Of a DNA stretch of 64,000 nt, positions 7,960-17,339 are shown one piece after another. This DNA is from Cognatishimia activa (GTDB taxonomy: Bacteria; Pseudomonadota; Alphaproteobacteria; Rhodobacterales; Rhodobacteraceae), in assembly GCF_001458335.1 (NCBI RefSeq), contig NZ_CYTO01000024.1:1-64000 (forward strand), in the 5' to 3' direction. The notes below the pieces were generated by a model. It worked only from the letters and a program-made list of their open reading frames with translations, did not search any database and was not told the origin of the DNA. The position numbers and the translations under genes are program-made. Positions within the stretch are counted from its first letter, which is position 1. Each line of letters starts with the position of its first letter.

Positions 7960-9167
7960 GCCGTGCGTTTCTCGTCGTTATGGATTCTGTTGGCATCGGC
8001 GGTGCAACAGATGCTGATCAATTCTTTAACGGAGATGTGCCTGACACCGGCGCAAATACGCTCGCCCATATCACGCAGGCTTGTGCGGAAGGTCATGCAG
8101 AAGAGGGGCGAAGCGGGGCGCTTAAACTTCCAAACCTTGACGCTTTAGGGCTGGGGGCCGCAACGCGATTTGCGTCAGGCGCGGAAACGCCTGGGCTTGA
8201 TGCCACGCCAACCGGTTTTTGGGCGACTGCAGAAGAGCATTCAAAGGGTAAGGACACGCCTTCTGGTCACTGGGAATTGGCCGGTCTGCCTGTGCCATGG
8301 GAATGGAGTTTTTTCCCAAATAACCGCCCGACATTCCCAGAAGACTTAGTCCAAGAGATCACCGCAATTGGTGGGATTGAGGGCATTCTTGGAAATTGCC
8401 ATGCATCTGGGACGCAGATTATCGATGAGATGGGCGCACTGCACATGCAAACCGGCTTCCCGATCTGCTACACATCTGTGGACAGTGTCTTTCAGGTCGC
8501 GGCCCACGAACACAGTTTCGGTCTTGGTCGTTTGCTTGAGTTCTGCGAGGCCATTGCCCCGGTCTTGCATGCTCGCAAAATTGGCCGCGTCATTGCGCGT
8601 CCCTTTGTTGGCGATGAAACCACCGGTTTCACGCGCACCGGGAACCGTAGAGACTACGCGATAACGCCTCCAGAGCCCGTTCTCACCAATTGGGTGCAGG
8701 ATGCAGGAAGACGTGTCTATGGTGTTGGAAAGATTGGAGATATCTTCTCCATGCAAGGCATTGATGAGATGCGTAAAGGAAGCGACGCGGAGCTCATGCG
8801 GCATCTCAATGATCTTGTCGAGACAGCGGAAGACGGCAGTTTGACCTTCGCAAACTTTGTGGAATTTGACAGCCTTTATGGGCATCGAAGAGACGTCAGC
8901 GGCTATGCCCGCGCCTTGGAATGGTTTGACGCGGAAATCGGTGCCTTACTGCCGAAGCTGCGCGACGGTGATCTTTTGCTGATCACGGCCGACCATGGCA
9001 ATGACCCGACTTGGGTTGGGACGGACCACACCCGCGAGCGGGTGCCAGTTCTGTGCCACGGGTTTGGCACGGGCGATGCCGGCCTTGTGAATTTTGCGGA
9101 TGTCGCGGCGACCGTTGCCGCGCATCTTGATGTGGCCGGGCAGGGACCCGGAAGGAGTTTTCGATGA
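7956..9167 (+). CDS. deoB: Phosphopentomutase
   Basis: A 403-residue member of the alkaline phosphatase superfamily that converts (deoxy)ribose 1-phosphate to the 5-phosphate. Metal-binding elements are visible: VMDSVGIGG at the N-terminus, PSGHWELAG carrying the phospho-acceptor region, VEFDSLYGHRRDV, and the C-terminal LLITADHGNDPTWVGTDHTRE. Its ATG overlaps the deoA stop as ATGA, and its own stop overlaps add the same way, so expression of the operon is tightly coupled. The family, length and context agree fully. Confidence 0.97.
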   Translation: MSRAFLVVMDSVGIGGATDADQFFNGDVPDTGANTLAHITQACAEGHAEEGRSGALKLPNLDALGLGAATRFASGAETPGLDATPTGFWATAEEHSKGKDTPSGHWELAGLPVPWEWSFFPNNRPTFPEDLVQEITAIGGIEGILGNCHASGTQIIDEMGALHMQTGFPICYTSVDSVFQVAAHEHSFGLGRLLEFCEAIAPVLHARKIGRVIARPFVGDETTGFTRTGNRRDYAITPPEPVLTNWVQDAGRRVYGVGKIGDIFSMQGIDEMRKGSDAELMRHLNDLVETAEDGSLTFANFVEFDSLYGHRRDVSGYARALEWFDAEIGALLPKLRDGDLLLITADHGNDPTWVGTDHTRERVPVLCHGFGTGDAGLVNFADVAATVAAHLDVAGQGPGRSFR

Positions 9168-10150
9168 GCGTGGCAGACCTGCCAAAAGTAGAGCTACACC
9201 TACACCATGAAGGGGCAGCACCGCCTGCTTTCGTGCGCCAGTTGGCCTTTGAAAAGAAGATGGATATCTCCAAAGTCTTCAACGCGGAAGGCGGCTATGC
9301 GTTTCAGGATTTCGTGCATTTCCTCTCAGTCTATGAGGCCGCGACATCCGTCCTAAAAACACCAGAAGACTACGCGCGTTTGACCCGTGCGGTTTTAGAA
9401 GAAAGTGCCGAAAACGGAGTGGTTTATACTGAGAGCTTCATCTCGCCTGATTTCTGTGGCGGTGGGGATGTTGCTGCTTGGAAAGACTACCTTGCAGCGA
9501 TCAAAGAAGCAGCGGATCAGGCAGAAACGGACTTCGGGATCATTCTGCGCGGCGTGGTGACCTGTGTGCGCCATTTCGGACCGGAAAAAGCCAAAGCCTC
9601 GGCGCTTTGTGCGGCGGAAACTGCAGGTGATTGGGTTGTTGGCTTTGGCATGGGCGGTGACGAAGGGCAGGGTCATCAAGGTGATTTCGCCTATGCCTTC
9701 GACATGGCGCGCGAAGCGAAGTTGCAGCTGACCACCCATGCTGGCGAATTTGGCGGGCCAAGTAGCGTGCGCGAAGCGATTGATGATCTAAACGTCTCGC
9801 GTATAGGCCACGGGGTGCGCGCGATTGAAGACCGGGCGTTGATTGAAGAAATCGTTGCCCGTCAGATCACACTGGAAGTTTGCCCGGGATCGAACGTCGT
9901 CCTCGGCCTTTATCCGAATTTTGAGAGCCATCCGATCAAGCGTCTGCGCGACGTCGGAGTGAAGGTCACCGTCTCGACCGACGATCCACCATTCTTTGCC
10001 ACGACAATGCGCCGCGAATATGAGATGCTGCATCAAGCCTTTGGGTGGGATGCGGATGATTTTGCGGAGCTCAACACTACCGCCGCCCATGCGGCTTTCT
10101 GCGATGACGAGACACGGCAGCGTGTCCTGAAGAAATTGGAGCGCACATGA
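9164..10150 (+). CDS. add: Adenosine deaminase
   Basis: A 328-residue zinc-dependent adenosine/adenine deaminase family protein. The metal ligands appear as [10 protein letters not shown] near the start, HAGE in the TTHAGEFGG segment, and STDDPPFF near residue 269. The expected reaction is adenosine to inosine; some family members prefer adenine or other purines, and this cannot be separated by eye. It overlaps deoB and upp by ATGA at both ends, which places purine salvage inside an otherwise pyrimidine-centred operon. Confidence 0.92.
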   Translation: MSVADLPKVELHLHHEGAAPPAFVRQLAFEKKMDISKVFNAEGGYAFQDFVHFLSVYEAATSVLKTPEDYARLTRAVLEESAENGVVYTESFISPDFCGGGDVAAWKDYLAAIKEAADQAETDFGIILRGVVTCVRHFGPEKAKASALCAAETAGDWVVGFGMGGDEGQGHQGDFAYAFDMAREAKLQLTTHAGEFGGPSSVREAIDDLNVSRIGHGVRAIEDRALIEEIVARQITLEVCPGSNVVLGLYPNFESHPIKRLRDVGVKVTVSTDDPPFFATTMRREYEMLHQAFGWDADDFAELNTTAAHAAFCDDETRQRVLKKLERT

Positions 10151-10779
10151 CTGACCACCTGACCGTCGTGAACCACCCGCTGGTGCAGCACAAGCTGACT
10201 TTGATGCGGAAGAAATCTACCTCTACGGCGGAATTTCGCCAGCTTTTGCGGGAGATCAGCCAGCTTCTGGCCTATGAGGTGACCCGCGATTTGCCGATGA
10301 CCACCCAACCCATCGATACACCGATGCAAGAGATGGACGCGCCGGTTCTAGCCGGGGCAAAACTCGCTCTGGTGTCCATTCTGCGGGCGGGGAACGGGTT
10401 GCTTGATGGCATGCTTGAATTGATCCCATCGGCGCGGGTTGGTTTTGTGGGGCTTTACCGGGATGAAGAGACGCTCGAGCCGGTTCAGTACTATTTTAAG
10501 GTGCCAACACAGCTGGACAAACGGTTGGTGATTGCCGTCGACCCTATGCTGGCGACTGGAAACTCTTCGGTGGCAGCAATTGATCTGCTGAAGAAAGCTG
10601 GTGCAACGAACATCCATTTTCTTTGCTTGCTCGCCGCCCCTGAGGGGGTGCAGCGCATGAAAGAAGCGCATCCGGATGTGCCGATTGTGACGGCGTCTCT
10701 GGATGAACGGCTGAATGAGAAGGGCTATATTGTTCCCGGGCTCGGCGATGCTGGCGACCGGATGTTTGGCACAAAATAG
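10147..10779 (+). CDS. upp: Uracil phosphoribosyltransferase
   Basis: A 210-residue type I phosphoribosyltransferase making UMP from uracil and PRPP. The PRPP loop reads [11 protein letters not shown], close to the usual DPMLATGGS; the uracil-recognition tail [17 protein letters not shown] is present. The opening [15 protein letters not shown] is typical. As the last gene of the cdd-deoA-deoB-add-upp operon it recovers the base released by DeoA. No U-tailed terminator follows; the only nearby stem is the 10822-10844 hairpin. Confidence 0.97.
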   Translation: MTDHLTVVNHPLVQHKLTLMRKKSTSTAEFRQLLREISQLLAYEVTRDLPMTTQPIDTPMQEMDAPVLAGAKLALVSILRAGNGLLDGMLELIPSARVGFVGLYRDEETLEPVQYYFKVPTQLDKRLVIAVDPMLATGNSSVAAIDLLKKAGATNIHFLCLLAAPEGVQRMKEAHPDVPIVTASLDERLNEKGYIVPGLGDAGDRMFGTK

Positions 10780-10821
10780 TCTATATGGGCGCTTTACTCA
10801 TTTAGCGTATTGAGGCTACAC

Positions 10822-10844
10822 TGCCCCCATATCTTGTGGGGGCA
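10822..10844 (+). promoter_or_regulatory. Hairpin overlapping the start codon of the next gene
   Basis: TGCCCCCA (10822-10829) pairs perfectly with TGGGGGCA (10837-10844) around a 7-nt loop. The 3' arm contains the only purine-rich ribosome-binding candidate and the first base of the ATG at 10844. It has no U-tract, so control of translation is more likely than termination. This is inference. Confidence 0.55.
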
Positions 10845-11647
10845 TGATGCAGTTTATTAGGGCCATCGCGATCACGTTGATCGCATCATCCGTCGGATTT
10901 CACTCCGCTGACGCGCAATCGCTGCGTAAGAATAGTGCGCCTGCAGAGTTTCCACCCAGCAGTTTTAGCGGCAACCAATATGTGGACAGCAAAGGCTGCG
11001 TCTTTGTACGTGCCGGCGTGAACGGTGGCACCAACTGGGTGCCGCGTGTGACCCGTGACCGCAAACTGGTTTGCGGCTTTCAGCCTTCTTTGACGGCGGA
11101 ACAACGCCAGACAACTTCGGTGCCGACGGAAGTTGTGCGTATTTTGCCAGCCCCGTCAGAGACACCTAAACCTATGCCAAAACCAGTGATTGTGGCGAAG
11201 CCTAAGCCGAAGCCGACTGCGAAGCCTGTGCGCGTGACGTCGGTTCAGCAAGCCTCTGCAACCACCGTTCCAGAAACGCCAATCTATGTGCAACAGCCAC
11301 GCACGGTAGCGGTTAAACCGCACGAACCGATGGCTGACCCAATGCCAGTTGTTGCCACCGCGGAGCGCGGCAAGAAACGCCCAGAACGGATGTTTAACGC
11401 CCAACCGCGGCGCGGAGACATCGTTGTTGAAGGTCAGGTGGCCGGAGATGTTCGGGTCGTACCACGCCATGTGTACGAGAAGCGTGGCAATACGTTGGTC
11501 AAACCTCCAAAGGGTTACCGGACTGTTTGGACGGATGACCGTTTGAATCCGCTTCGCGCCGAAGGCACTTTTGACGGCAAAGCAAAGATGGATGCGATCT
11601 GGACCCAGACCGTCCCGCGCCGTCTGATCAGAAAACCAGCTGGTTGA
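10844..11647 (+). CDS. Uncharacterised secreted protein with proline/lysine-rich middle
   Basis: A 267-residue protein of unknown function. Residues 1 to about 24 form a signal peptide (hydrophobic FIRAIAITLIASSVGF, then ADAQS). A conserved-looking block SKGCVFVRAGVNGGTNWVPR (near residues 48-67) with two cysteines follows, then a P/K-rich linker with repeated KPKPKP units, then a basic C-terminal region ending RRLIRKPAG. I have seen this block in other Rhodobacterales envelope proteins, some with SPOR domains, but no SPOR domain is seen here. Two tandem ATGs (10844, 10847) compete; the start is buried in a hairpin. It is convergent with the next gene, 1 nt apart. Confidence 0.8.
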   Translation: MMQFIRAIAITLIASSVGFHSADAQSLRKNSAPAEFPPSSFSGNQYVDSKGCVFVRAGVNGGTNWVPRVTRDRKLVCGFQPSLTAEQRQTTSVPTEVVRILPAPSETPKPMPKPVIVAKPKPKPTAKPVRVTSVQQASATTVPETPIYVQQPRTVAVKPHEPMADPMPVVATAERGKKRPERMFNAQPRRGDIVVEGQVAGDVRVVPRHVYEKRGNTLVKPPKGYRTVWTDDRLNPLRAEGTFDGKAKMDAIWTQTVPRRLIRKPAG

Positions 11648-11648
11648 A

Positions 11649-12659
11649 TTAACCGTTGCAGATTTCCTGCAGCGCAACCCACTCACCATCGCTCATGATG
11701 GATATCTTATCATCCAATAGCGCGTCGGCTTCGATAAGGTCGATGGTTGTTTCGCCTGAAATATCAATGGCGTAGGCGTAAGGTGACGCTGCAACCTTAA
11801 AGGCCGCGAAAGCTGCCGTGAGACGGTCAGTTGCGACAGGTTGCGGAATCTCGCTCGCAAGCACTTCGGCAAAGGACTGCATGGTTTGTTCTTCCAACTG
11901 ACCGGTCGTTAACAGCCGAAAGCTTGCCCAGATACCGCCGTCGTCCAATAGCCTGCCAAGCGGATCAGCATCTTCGGCGCGCAGTTTCTCTGCAATCACA
12001 AAGCCTGCCGCGACGGCTGGGTCTTCGTGATCTTCGAGGATGGCCCGCGACATCAAAACGACGCCACCAGGCAGGCTTGCGGTACTGCGAATGCCACCCG
12101 GTACCACGACAATTTCGTTCACATCGAGCCTTAACGCGAGCTTTCCAAGCGCGCCGTCTGCAATCTCATCGCGACAAGCTTGCCCGGTCACAGACGCCAT
12201 TTGGCTGAGCATGTCTTGACCAAGAACCACGCGATTGATCTCTGGAACGACGCTGGTCACATGGTTGCGTAGGGCGTCCGGTAGCCAGAACACTGCGCCC
12301 GCGACAATGGCTGCAATGGAAGCAAACACAGCGACACCACGCAGGCGACCCGGCCGCGCTTCTTTGCGATGGATCGCTTTTTGTAGCTTCTCAATCGCCT
12401 CAACCATTGCCGTCTCATGTTCCGGCAGTTCTAAGGTTTCGCTTGGGTCTCCGGCGGGATGAAAAACAGCAGGTAACACACCGGGATTGCTGCGTTTGAT
12501 TGCTGGGATGGACCAATGGGTCAGCGGCCGGTCCTGCATGTCAGAAATGACCAGAGTGGCGTCACCAATGGCTGCAATCACCTCACGGCGTTGCTCCTCG
12601 GTGTTATTGCGCCAGAGGCCTGTGGCCTCTAGCCGCTGGTACTGGTTCAGCGCGGTCAT
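11649..12659 (-). CDS. Uncharacterised single-pass membrane protein with degenerate M48-peptidase-like segment
   Basis: A 336-residue protein with one predicted membrane segment at about residues 108-126 and a long C-terminal domain. The segment around residues 194-227 (ASLPGGVVLMSRAILE, then DPAVAAGFVIAEKLR) follows the layout of M48 metallopeptidases, where LPGG..I.VTRGLL precedes the HExxH zinc helix. Here the helix lacks the HExxH residues, so catalysis by that mechanism is not expected. This resemblance is my inference. The N-terminal 100 residues are acidic and soluble. It lies 68 nt downstream of the acyl-CoA ligase gene on the same strand, so could be co-transcribed. Confidence 0.75.
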   Translation of the reverse strand: MTALNQYQRLEATGLWRNNTEEQRREVIAAIGDATLVISDMQDRPLTHWSIPAIKRSNPGVLPAVFHPAGDPSETLELPEHETAMVEAIEKLQKAIHRKEARPGRLRGVAVFASIAAIVAGAVFWLPDALRNHVTSVVPEINRVVLGQDMLSQMASVTGQACRDEIADGALGKLALRLDVNEIVVVPGGIRSTASLPGGVVLMSRAILEDHEDPAVAAGFVIAEKLRAEDADPLGRLLDDGGIWASFRLLTTGQLEEQTMQSFAEVLASEIPQPVATDRLTAAFAAFKVAASPYAYAIDISGETTIDLIEADALLDDKISIMSDGEWVALQEICNG

Positions 12660-12727
12660 TGACGGAAACTGCTCTTCCTGCTTTTGGCCGAGAGTTTACG
12701 CGCAATTAATCGTTGCTGCAATTGCCC

Positions 12728-14356
12728 TTAAAGCTCGGCCGCCCGTTTGCGCAGTTCAAACTTCTGAACCTTACCCGTTGCTGTTTTAGGAAGCGTCTCA
12801 AAAACCACCTTCTTCGGCGTTTTGAACCCTGCGAGGCGCTCTCGCGCAAAGGCCACAAGCCCGTCCGCATCCTCAGCTGCACCTTCTTTCAATTCAATGA
12901 AAGCGCAAGGGACCTCGCCCCATTTTTCATGCGGCATGGCCACGACTGAGGCCAGCAACACATCTGGATGGGCCATCAACGTGCTTTCTACCTCGACAGA
13001 GCTGATGTTTTCGCCGCCGGAGATAATGATGTCTTTGGCGCGGTCGGCGATTTGAATGTAGCTGTCAGGGTGTTGAATAGCGATGTCGCCAGAGTTGAAG
13101 TAGCCCCCTTTGAAGGCTTCTTCTGTGGCTTCAGGGTTTTTCAGATAACCTTTCATGACAGTGTTGCCGCGCAATTGGATTTCGCCTTGCGCAGTTGCGT
13201 CGCGATCAATGTCGGTTTGTTGGCTGTCACGCACAGCGACCGGTTCCACCATCGGCATCGCCACCCCTTGGCGGGACTTGATGGCGGCGGTTTCCGCGTC
13301 ATCACAAGACGCCCAACGGTCATTCTGCCAGAGGCATTCGGTGACATGGCCATAGGTTTCGGTCAGCCCGTAGACATGGGTGACGTTCATGCCCAAATCA
13401 GCAACCTTGGCCAATGTAGCCGGAGCTGGGGGCGCTCCCGCTGTATAAACCTCGACCACATGATCAAAGTCGCGCCGCTCTTCTGGGGCGCAATTCACCA
13501 ATGTGTTCAGCACGATCGGCGCACCACCAAAGTGCGTGACGCCTTCGTCAGCTATCGCGTCGAAGACATTGCTAGCAGTCACATCGCGACAGCAAACGAT
13601 CGTGCCGCCAACAATTGGGATCATCCAAGAATGGTTCCAGCCGTTGCAGTGGAACAAGGGAACAATCGTCAGGTAGACAGGCTGTGGACCCATTTGCCAA
13701 CTGACCAAAGTGCCCATGGTCATTAGATACGCACCACGGTGATGGTAAACGACCCCCTTCGGACGCCCAGTGGTGCCAGAGGTGTAGTTCAGCGCAAGGC
13801 TTTCCCATTCATCTGCCGGAAAAATCCATTGGAAATCGGCATCTCCGCTGGCGATCAAGTCTTCGTATTGCAGATGTTTGCCAGAGGCAGAGATGCCTGC
13901 CTGGGCGTCGGGCACTTCGATGATTTTCGGCGCGGGGCCTTCCATATCGGCAATCGCGGCTTCGGCAAGCGGGAGCAGGGCGCTGTCCACTAGCACGGCT
14001 TTCGCTTCACCGTGGTCAAAAATGTAAGCGACCGTCGAAACGTCAAGCCGCGTGTTGATCGTGTTGAGGACCGCAGCACACGCAGGCACACCAAAATGCG
14101 CTTCTACCTGCGCAGGGATATTCGGCAGCAATGTCGCGACCACGTCTCCCGGCTCTACACCGATTTTGGTCAGCCCAGAGGCCAGTCGCGTCACGCGCTC
14201 ATGATATTGCGCATAATTTACCCGATGATCGCCATAGGCCACGGCCAGTCGATCTGGGTAAACTTGTTTCGCGCGATTGAGGTGGGACAAGGGCGTCAAC
14301 GGCACAAAGTTTGCAGCGTTTTTCTCAAGCCCGGTTTCATCCTTCATCCAGCCCAT
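12728..14356 (-). CDS. Acyl-CoA ligase (AMP-forming), medium-chain/DmdB-like
   Basis: A 542-residue ANL-superfamily ligase that activates a carboxylate to its CoA thioester through an acyl-adenylate. YTSGTTGRPKGVVYHHRG is the P-loop, VYGLTETYGH the adenylate motif, FNSGDIAI the aspartate motif, and KTATGKVQKFELR carries the catalytic lysine. Family style matches fatty-acid/methylmercaptopropionate-CoA ligases of roseobacters; the substrate cannot be fixed by sight. The ATG at 14356 is preferred over 14362 because GGAGG is 8 nt from the former but only about 2 nt from the latter. MerR-type operator words lie upstream at 14411-14452. Confidence 0.9.
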   Translation of the reverse strand: MGWMKDETGLEKNAANFVPLTPLSHLNRAKQVYPDRLAVAYGDHRVNYAQYHERVTRLASGLTKIGVEPGDVVATLLPNIPAQVEAHFGVPACAAVLNTINTRLDVSTVAYIFDHGEAKAVLVDSALLPLAEAAIADMEGPAPKIIEVPDAQAGISASGKHLQYEDLIASGDADFQWIFPADEWESLALNYTSGTTGRPKGVVYHHRGAYLMTMGTLVSWQMGPQPVYLTIVPLFHCNGWNHSWMIPIVGGTIVCCRDVTASNVFDAIADEGVTHFGGAPIVLNTLVNCAPEERRDFDHVVEVYTAGAPPAPATLAKVADLGMNVTHVYGLTETYGHVTECLWQNDRWASCDDAETAAIKSRQGVAMPMVEPVAVRDSQQTDIDRDATAQGEIQLRGNTVMKGYLKNPEATEEAFKGGYFNSGDIAIQHPDSYIQIADRAKDIIISGGENISSVEVESTLMAHPDVLLASVVAMPHEKWGEVPCAFIELKEGAAEDADGLVAFARERLAGFKTPKKVVFETLPKTATGKVQKFELRKRAAEL

Positions 14357-14410
14357 GACCATGTCCTCCCTACATGTCCGATGATTTGAGAAAGCCTAGC
14401 CACTTTAGTG

Positions 14411-14452
14411 CTTTACGCAAACCCGTATGAACACGTCCGTAAAATTACGTAA
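14411..14452. promoter_or_regulatory. Candidate MerR-type operator of the acyl-CoA ligase gene
   Basis: CTTTACG (14411-14417) faces CGTAAA (14438-14443) with a 20-nt spacer, followed by the palindrome TTACGTAA (14445-14452). The same words occur at 22048-22091 upstream of a merR gene in the fad cluster. Shared regulation is inferred. Confidence 0.5.
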
Positions 14453-14493
14453 CATCCTTTGCGCCGGTTTCATGGATTGGTTAGGCTGGAGCC

Positions 14494-15141
14494 ATGATCC
14501 TTTCGCGCGGTCGTCGCTATATCTTTGTCCATATTCCCAAGACCGGAGGCACCTCTATGGCGCTGGCGCTAGAAGGGCGTGCCATGAAGGATGACATCAT
14601 GTTGGGCGATACGCCCAAGGCGGTGAACCGACGACGGCGGGTCAAAGGTGTTCAGGCCAATGGGCGGTTGTGGAAGCATTCGGGTCTCTCAGACATTGAA
14701 GGGTTGGCAACCCGGGACGAGATCGAAACCTTCTTTACCTTCACTCTTGTGCGCAATCCCTGGGACCGATTTGTCAGCTATTATCACTGGCTACGTGATC
14801 AGGGGTTTGAACATACAGCAGTGCGATTGTCTAAGGCTCTGACGTTCAAAGAGTTTCTGTCTCATCCCCATACTCAGGCCTCGCTCGAGGACGCGCCTTA
14901 TCAGCGCTACATGACGGACATGCGCGGGGCAGAGCATTGTCGTCTCTACATTCGCTTAGAGCAGTTTGAAGAAGACGCCGGTCCATTGTTTGAACATCTG
15001 GGATTTTCGCTCGATTTGCCTCGGTCCAATGCTTCAAGCCGAGAAGCGGACTATCGCAATGCCTATGACGAAGAAGATGCCGCCCTATTGGGCGACATCT
15101 GTCGGGTCGATATTGACCGGTTTGGGTATCGGTTCGATTAA
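14494..15141 (+). CDS. Sulfotransferase family 2 protein
   Basis: A 215-residue protein with the two PAPS-binding elements of carbohydrate-type sulfotransferases. The 5'-phosphosulfate loop is HIPKTGGTS at residues 13-21, and the 3'-phosphate motif is VRNPWDRFVSYY beginning at residue 86. It would move sulfate from PAPS to an unknown acceptor such as a cell-surface glycan. It starts 138 nt from the acyl-CoA ligase start and is divergent from it. Its TAA overlaps the stop codon of fadB by 4 nt on the opposite strand. No polysaccharide genes surround it, so the substrate is unknown. Confidence 0.85.
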   Translation: MILSRGRRYIFVHIPKTGGTSMALALEGRAMKDDIMLGDTPKAVNRRRRVKGVQANGRLWKHSGLSDIEGLATRDEIETFFTFTLVRNPWDRFVSYYHWLRDQGFEHTAVRLSKALTFKEFLSHPHTQASLEDAPYQRYMTDMRGAEHCRLYIRLEQFEEDAGPLFEHLGFSLDLPRSNASSREADYRNAYDEEDAALLGDICRVDIDRFGYRFD

Positions 15142-17327
15142 GCCGCTTTGGCTGGGCTGAAGCGTCCGTAAAAAGTCTCGGACTTTTCTGCCATGTCGCG
15201 CAGCAATTGAGGGCAAGCAAAACGTGCGCCGAACTTGGCTTCAAGCTGGTCACATTGCTCTGCCGCCCAAGCGGCACCCACGATATCAAGCCATGCAAAC
15301 GGACCGCCAGACCAAGGCGCAAAGCCCCAACCCAAGATCGCGCCCACGTCACCTTCGCGGATATCTTCCAACACGTTTTCTTCCAACGCGCGCACCGCTT
15401 CCAGCACCTGCGCAAACATCAGACGGTTTTGCACTTCGGTCACTTCTGGCTGCTCGTCCAGACGCTTGTACTGGCCAGACAGACCTTCCCAATAGCCCAG
15501 ACGTTTGCCCTTCTCGTCATAGTCATAGAAGCCCGCTTTGGATTTGCGGCCCAAACGACCTTCGCCTTCCATGAAGAAGATAACCTCGTCTACCGCTTCA
15601 TCCGGGTAGGTATCCCCCATCGCCGCCTTAGTGGCGCGGGCAATCTTGGCACCCAGATCAACAGAGGTCTCATCTACCAACTGTAGAGGCCCCACTGGGA
15701 AGCCCAGCAGCTGTGCCGCATTGTCAATCAGGGCAGGGGCTACGCCCTCGCCAGTCATGCGCAGGCCCTCATTGATGTACGGAATAATGCAGCGGTTGGC
15801 GTAGAAAAAGCGTGCGTCGTTGACGACAATTGGCGTCTTCTTGATCTGGCGCACATAGTCGAGCGCTTTGGCCACGGCCACGTTGCCAGTCTCCTTGCCC
15901 TTGATGATCTCCACCAGCAGCATCTTCTCTACAGGAGAGAAGAAGTGAATGCCGATGAACTGATCAGGACGGCTGGATGCCTTGGCGAGTTCTGTGATTG
16001 GCAAGGTCGAGGTGTTGGACGCAAAGATCGCGTCCTTTGGGATGATCGCTTCGACCTTTTGGGTCATTTCCGCTTTCACCTTCGGGTCTTCAAACACCGC
16101 TTCCACGATCAGGTCGACATCTTTTAGTGCTTCCAGATCAGTGGTTGCATTGATCTTAGACAGCAGTGCCTCTTTCTGTTCTGGTGTCGACTTTTTACGC
16201 GCAATGCCCTTGTCTGCGAATGCTTCCGCATATGCTTTGCCGCGATCTGCCGCGTCCTGGTTTTGGTCAATCAGCACCACGTCAATGCCTGCTTTTGCAG
16301 AGACCAGCGCAATGCCTGCACCCATCATGCCTGCGCCCAGAACACCGACTTTCTTAACAGTCTGATCATCAACCGCCGGGCGGTTCGCGCCTTTTTCAAG
16401 CGCTTCTTTGTTCACAAACAGGCTGCGGATCATGGCGCCAGAGCTCGGATTCATCAAGATATTTGTGAACCAACGGGCTTCCACTTTCAGTGCTGTATCA
16501 AACGGCACCTGCGCGCCTTCATAGACCGCGCTCAGCAGCGCTTTTGCCGCTGGGAACGCGCCCCAAGTCTTGCCGTGCACCATGGCGGATGCACCAAGGA
16601 AGGTCATGAAACCTGCTGGGTGATACGGCGTGCCGCCAGGCATTTTATAGCCTTTTTCATCCCAAGGTTTGACGATCTTTGGCTCAGACAAAACCCACTC
16701 GCGCGCGGCGGCCATTGGGTCTTCGCTGACCTCATCAATCAGGCCGGCCGCTTTGGCTTTCTTCGGATCGCTCAACTTGCCTTCCAGCAAGAATGGCGCC
16801 GCTGCCATCGCACCCATTTTGCGCACCAAGCGGGTCGTGCCGCCTGCGCCAGGGAAAATGCCAACCATAATTTCTGGTAGACCGATTTTGGCCTTTGGAT
16901 TGTCCGCCGCAAAGATGCGATGCGTCGCCAGAGGGATTTCAAGACCAATGCCCAGGCCAGTGCCCGGCATCACGCAAGCAACCGGCTTGCCACCTTTGTT
17001 GGTCTTTGGATCCATTCCAGCGCGCTCGATTTTGCGCAGGATGCCGTGGAAGTTCATAATCCCATCGAAAAGGCCCTTCGCAGGGTTGTCGCCCGCCATC
17101 TCTTTCATCTTGGCGATGATATTGAGGTCCATGCCGCCTGCAAAGGTGCCCTTCTTGCCGGAGGTGATGATGATGCCTTTGACCGCATCATCAGCCAGAG
17201 CTTCGTCTGTGTATTTATCGAGCAACTCAAGCGCTTCGAGATTGAGCACGTTCATGCTCTTGCCTTGGGTATCCCAAACCAGCGTTGCGATGCCGTCGGC
17301 GTCAACGGAATAGGTAAAATCTGCCAT
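15138..17327 (-). CDS. fadB: Trifunctional-type enoyl-CoA hydratase / 3-hydroxyacyl-CoA dehydrogenase
   Basis: A 729-residue fusion. Residues 1 to about 300 form the crotonase domain ([13 protein letters not shown] oxyanion region, [15 protein letters not shown]). From about residue 325 the NAD-binding dehydrogenase begins with [20 protein letters not shown], and [15 protein letters not shown] carries the catalytic His. It performs the second and third steps of beta-oxidation. It is the last gene of the minus-strand cluster, 12 nt after the fadA thiolase. The ATG is preceded by GGAG at 8 nt. Whether it acts on fatty acyl or other CoA esters is not resolvable here. Confidence 0.93.
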   Translation of the reverse strand: MADFTYSVDADGIATLVWDTQGKSMNVLNLEALELLDKYTDEALADDAVKGIIITSGKKGTFAGGMDLNIIAKMKEMAGDNPAKGLFDGIMNFHGILRKIERAGMDPKTNKGGKPVACVMPGTGLGIGLEIPLATHRIFAADNPKAKIGLPEIMVGIFPGAGGTTRLVRKMGAMAAAPFLLEGKLSDPKKAKAAGLIDEVSEDPMAAAREWVLSEPKIVKPWDEKGYKMPGGTPYHPAGFMTFLGASAMVHGKTWGAFPAAKALLSAVYEGAQVPFDTALKVEARWFTNILMNPSSGAMIRSLFVNKEALEKGANRPAVDDQTVKKVGVLGAGMMGAGIALVSAKAGIDVVLIDQNQDAADRGKAYAEAFADKGIARKKSTPEQKEALLSKINATTDLEALKDVDLIVEAVFEDPKVKAEMTQKVEAIIPKDAIFASNTSTLPITELAKASSRPDQFIGIHFFSPVEKMLLVEIIKGKETGNVAVAKALDYVRQIKKTPIVVNDARFFYANRCIIPYINEGLRMTGEGVAPALIDNAAQLLGFPVGPLQLVDETSVDLGAKIARATKAAMGDTYPDEAVDEVIFFMEGEGRLGRKSKAGFYDYDEKGKRLGYWEGLSGQYKRLDEQPEVTEVQNRLMFAQVLEAVRALEENVLEDIREGDVGAILGWGFAPWSGGPFAWLDIVGAAWAAEQCDQLEAKFGARFACPQLLRDMAEKSETFYGRFSPAKAA

Positions 17328-17339
17328 GGTTTCCGCTCC

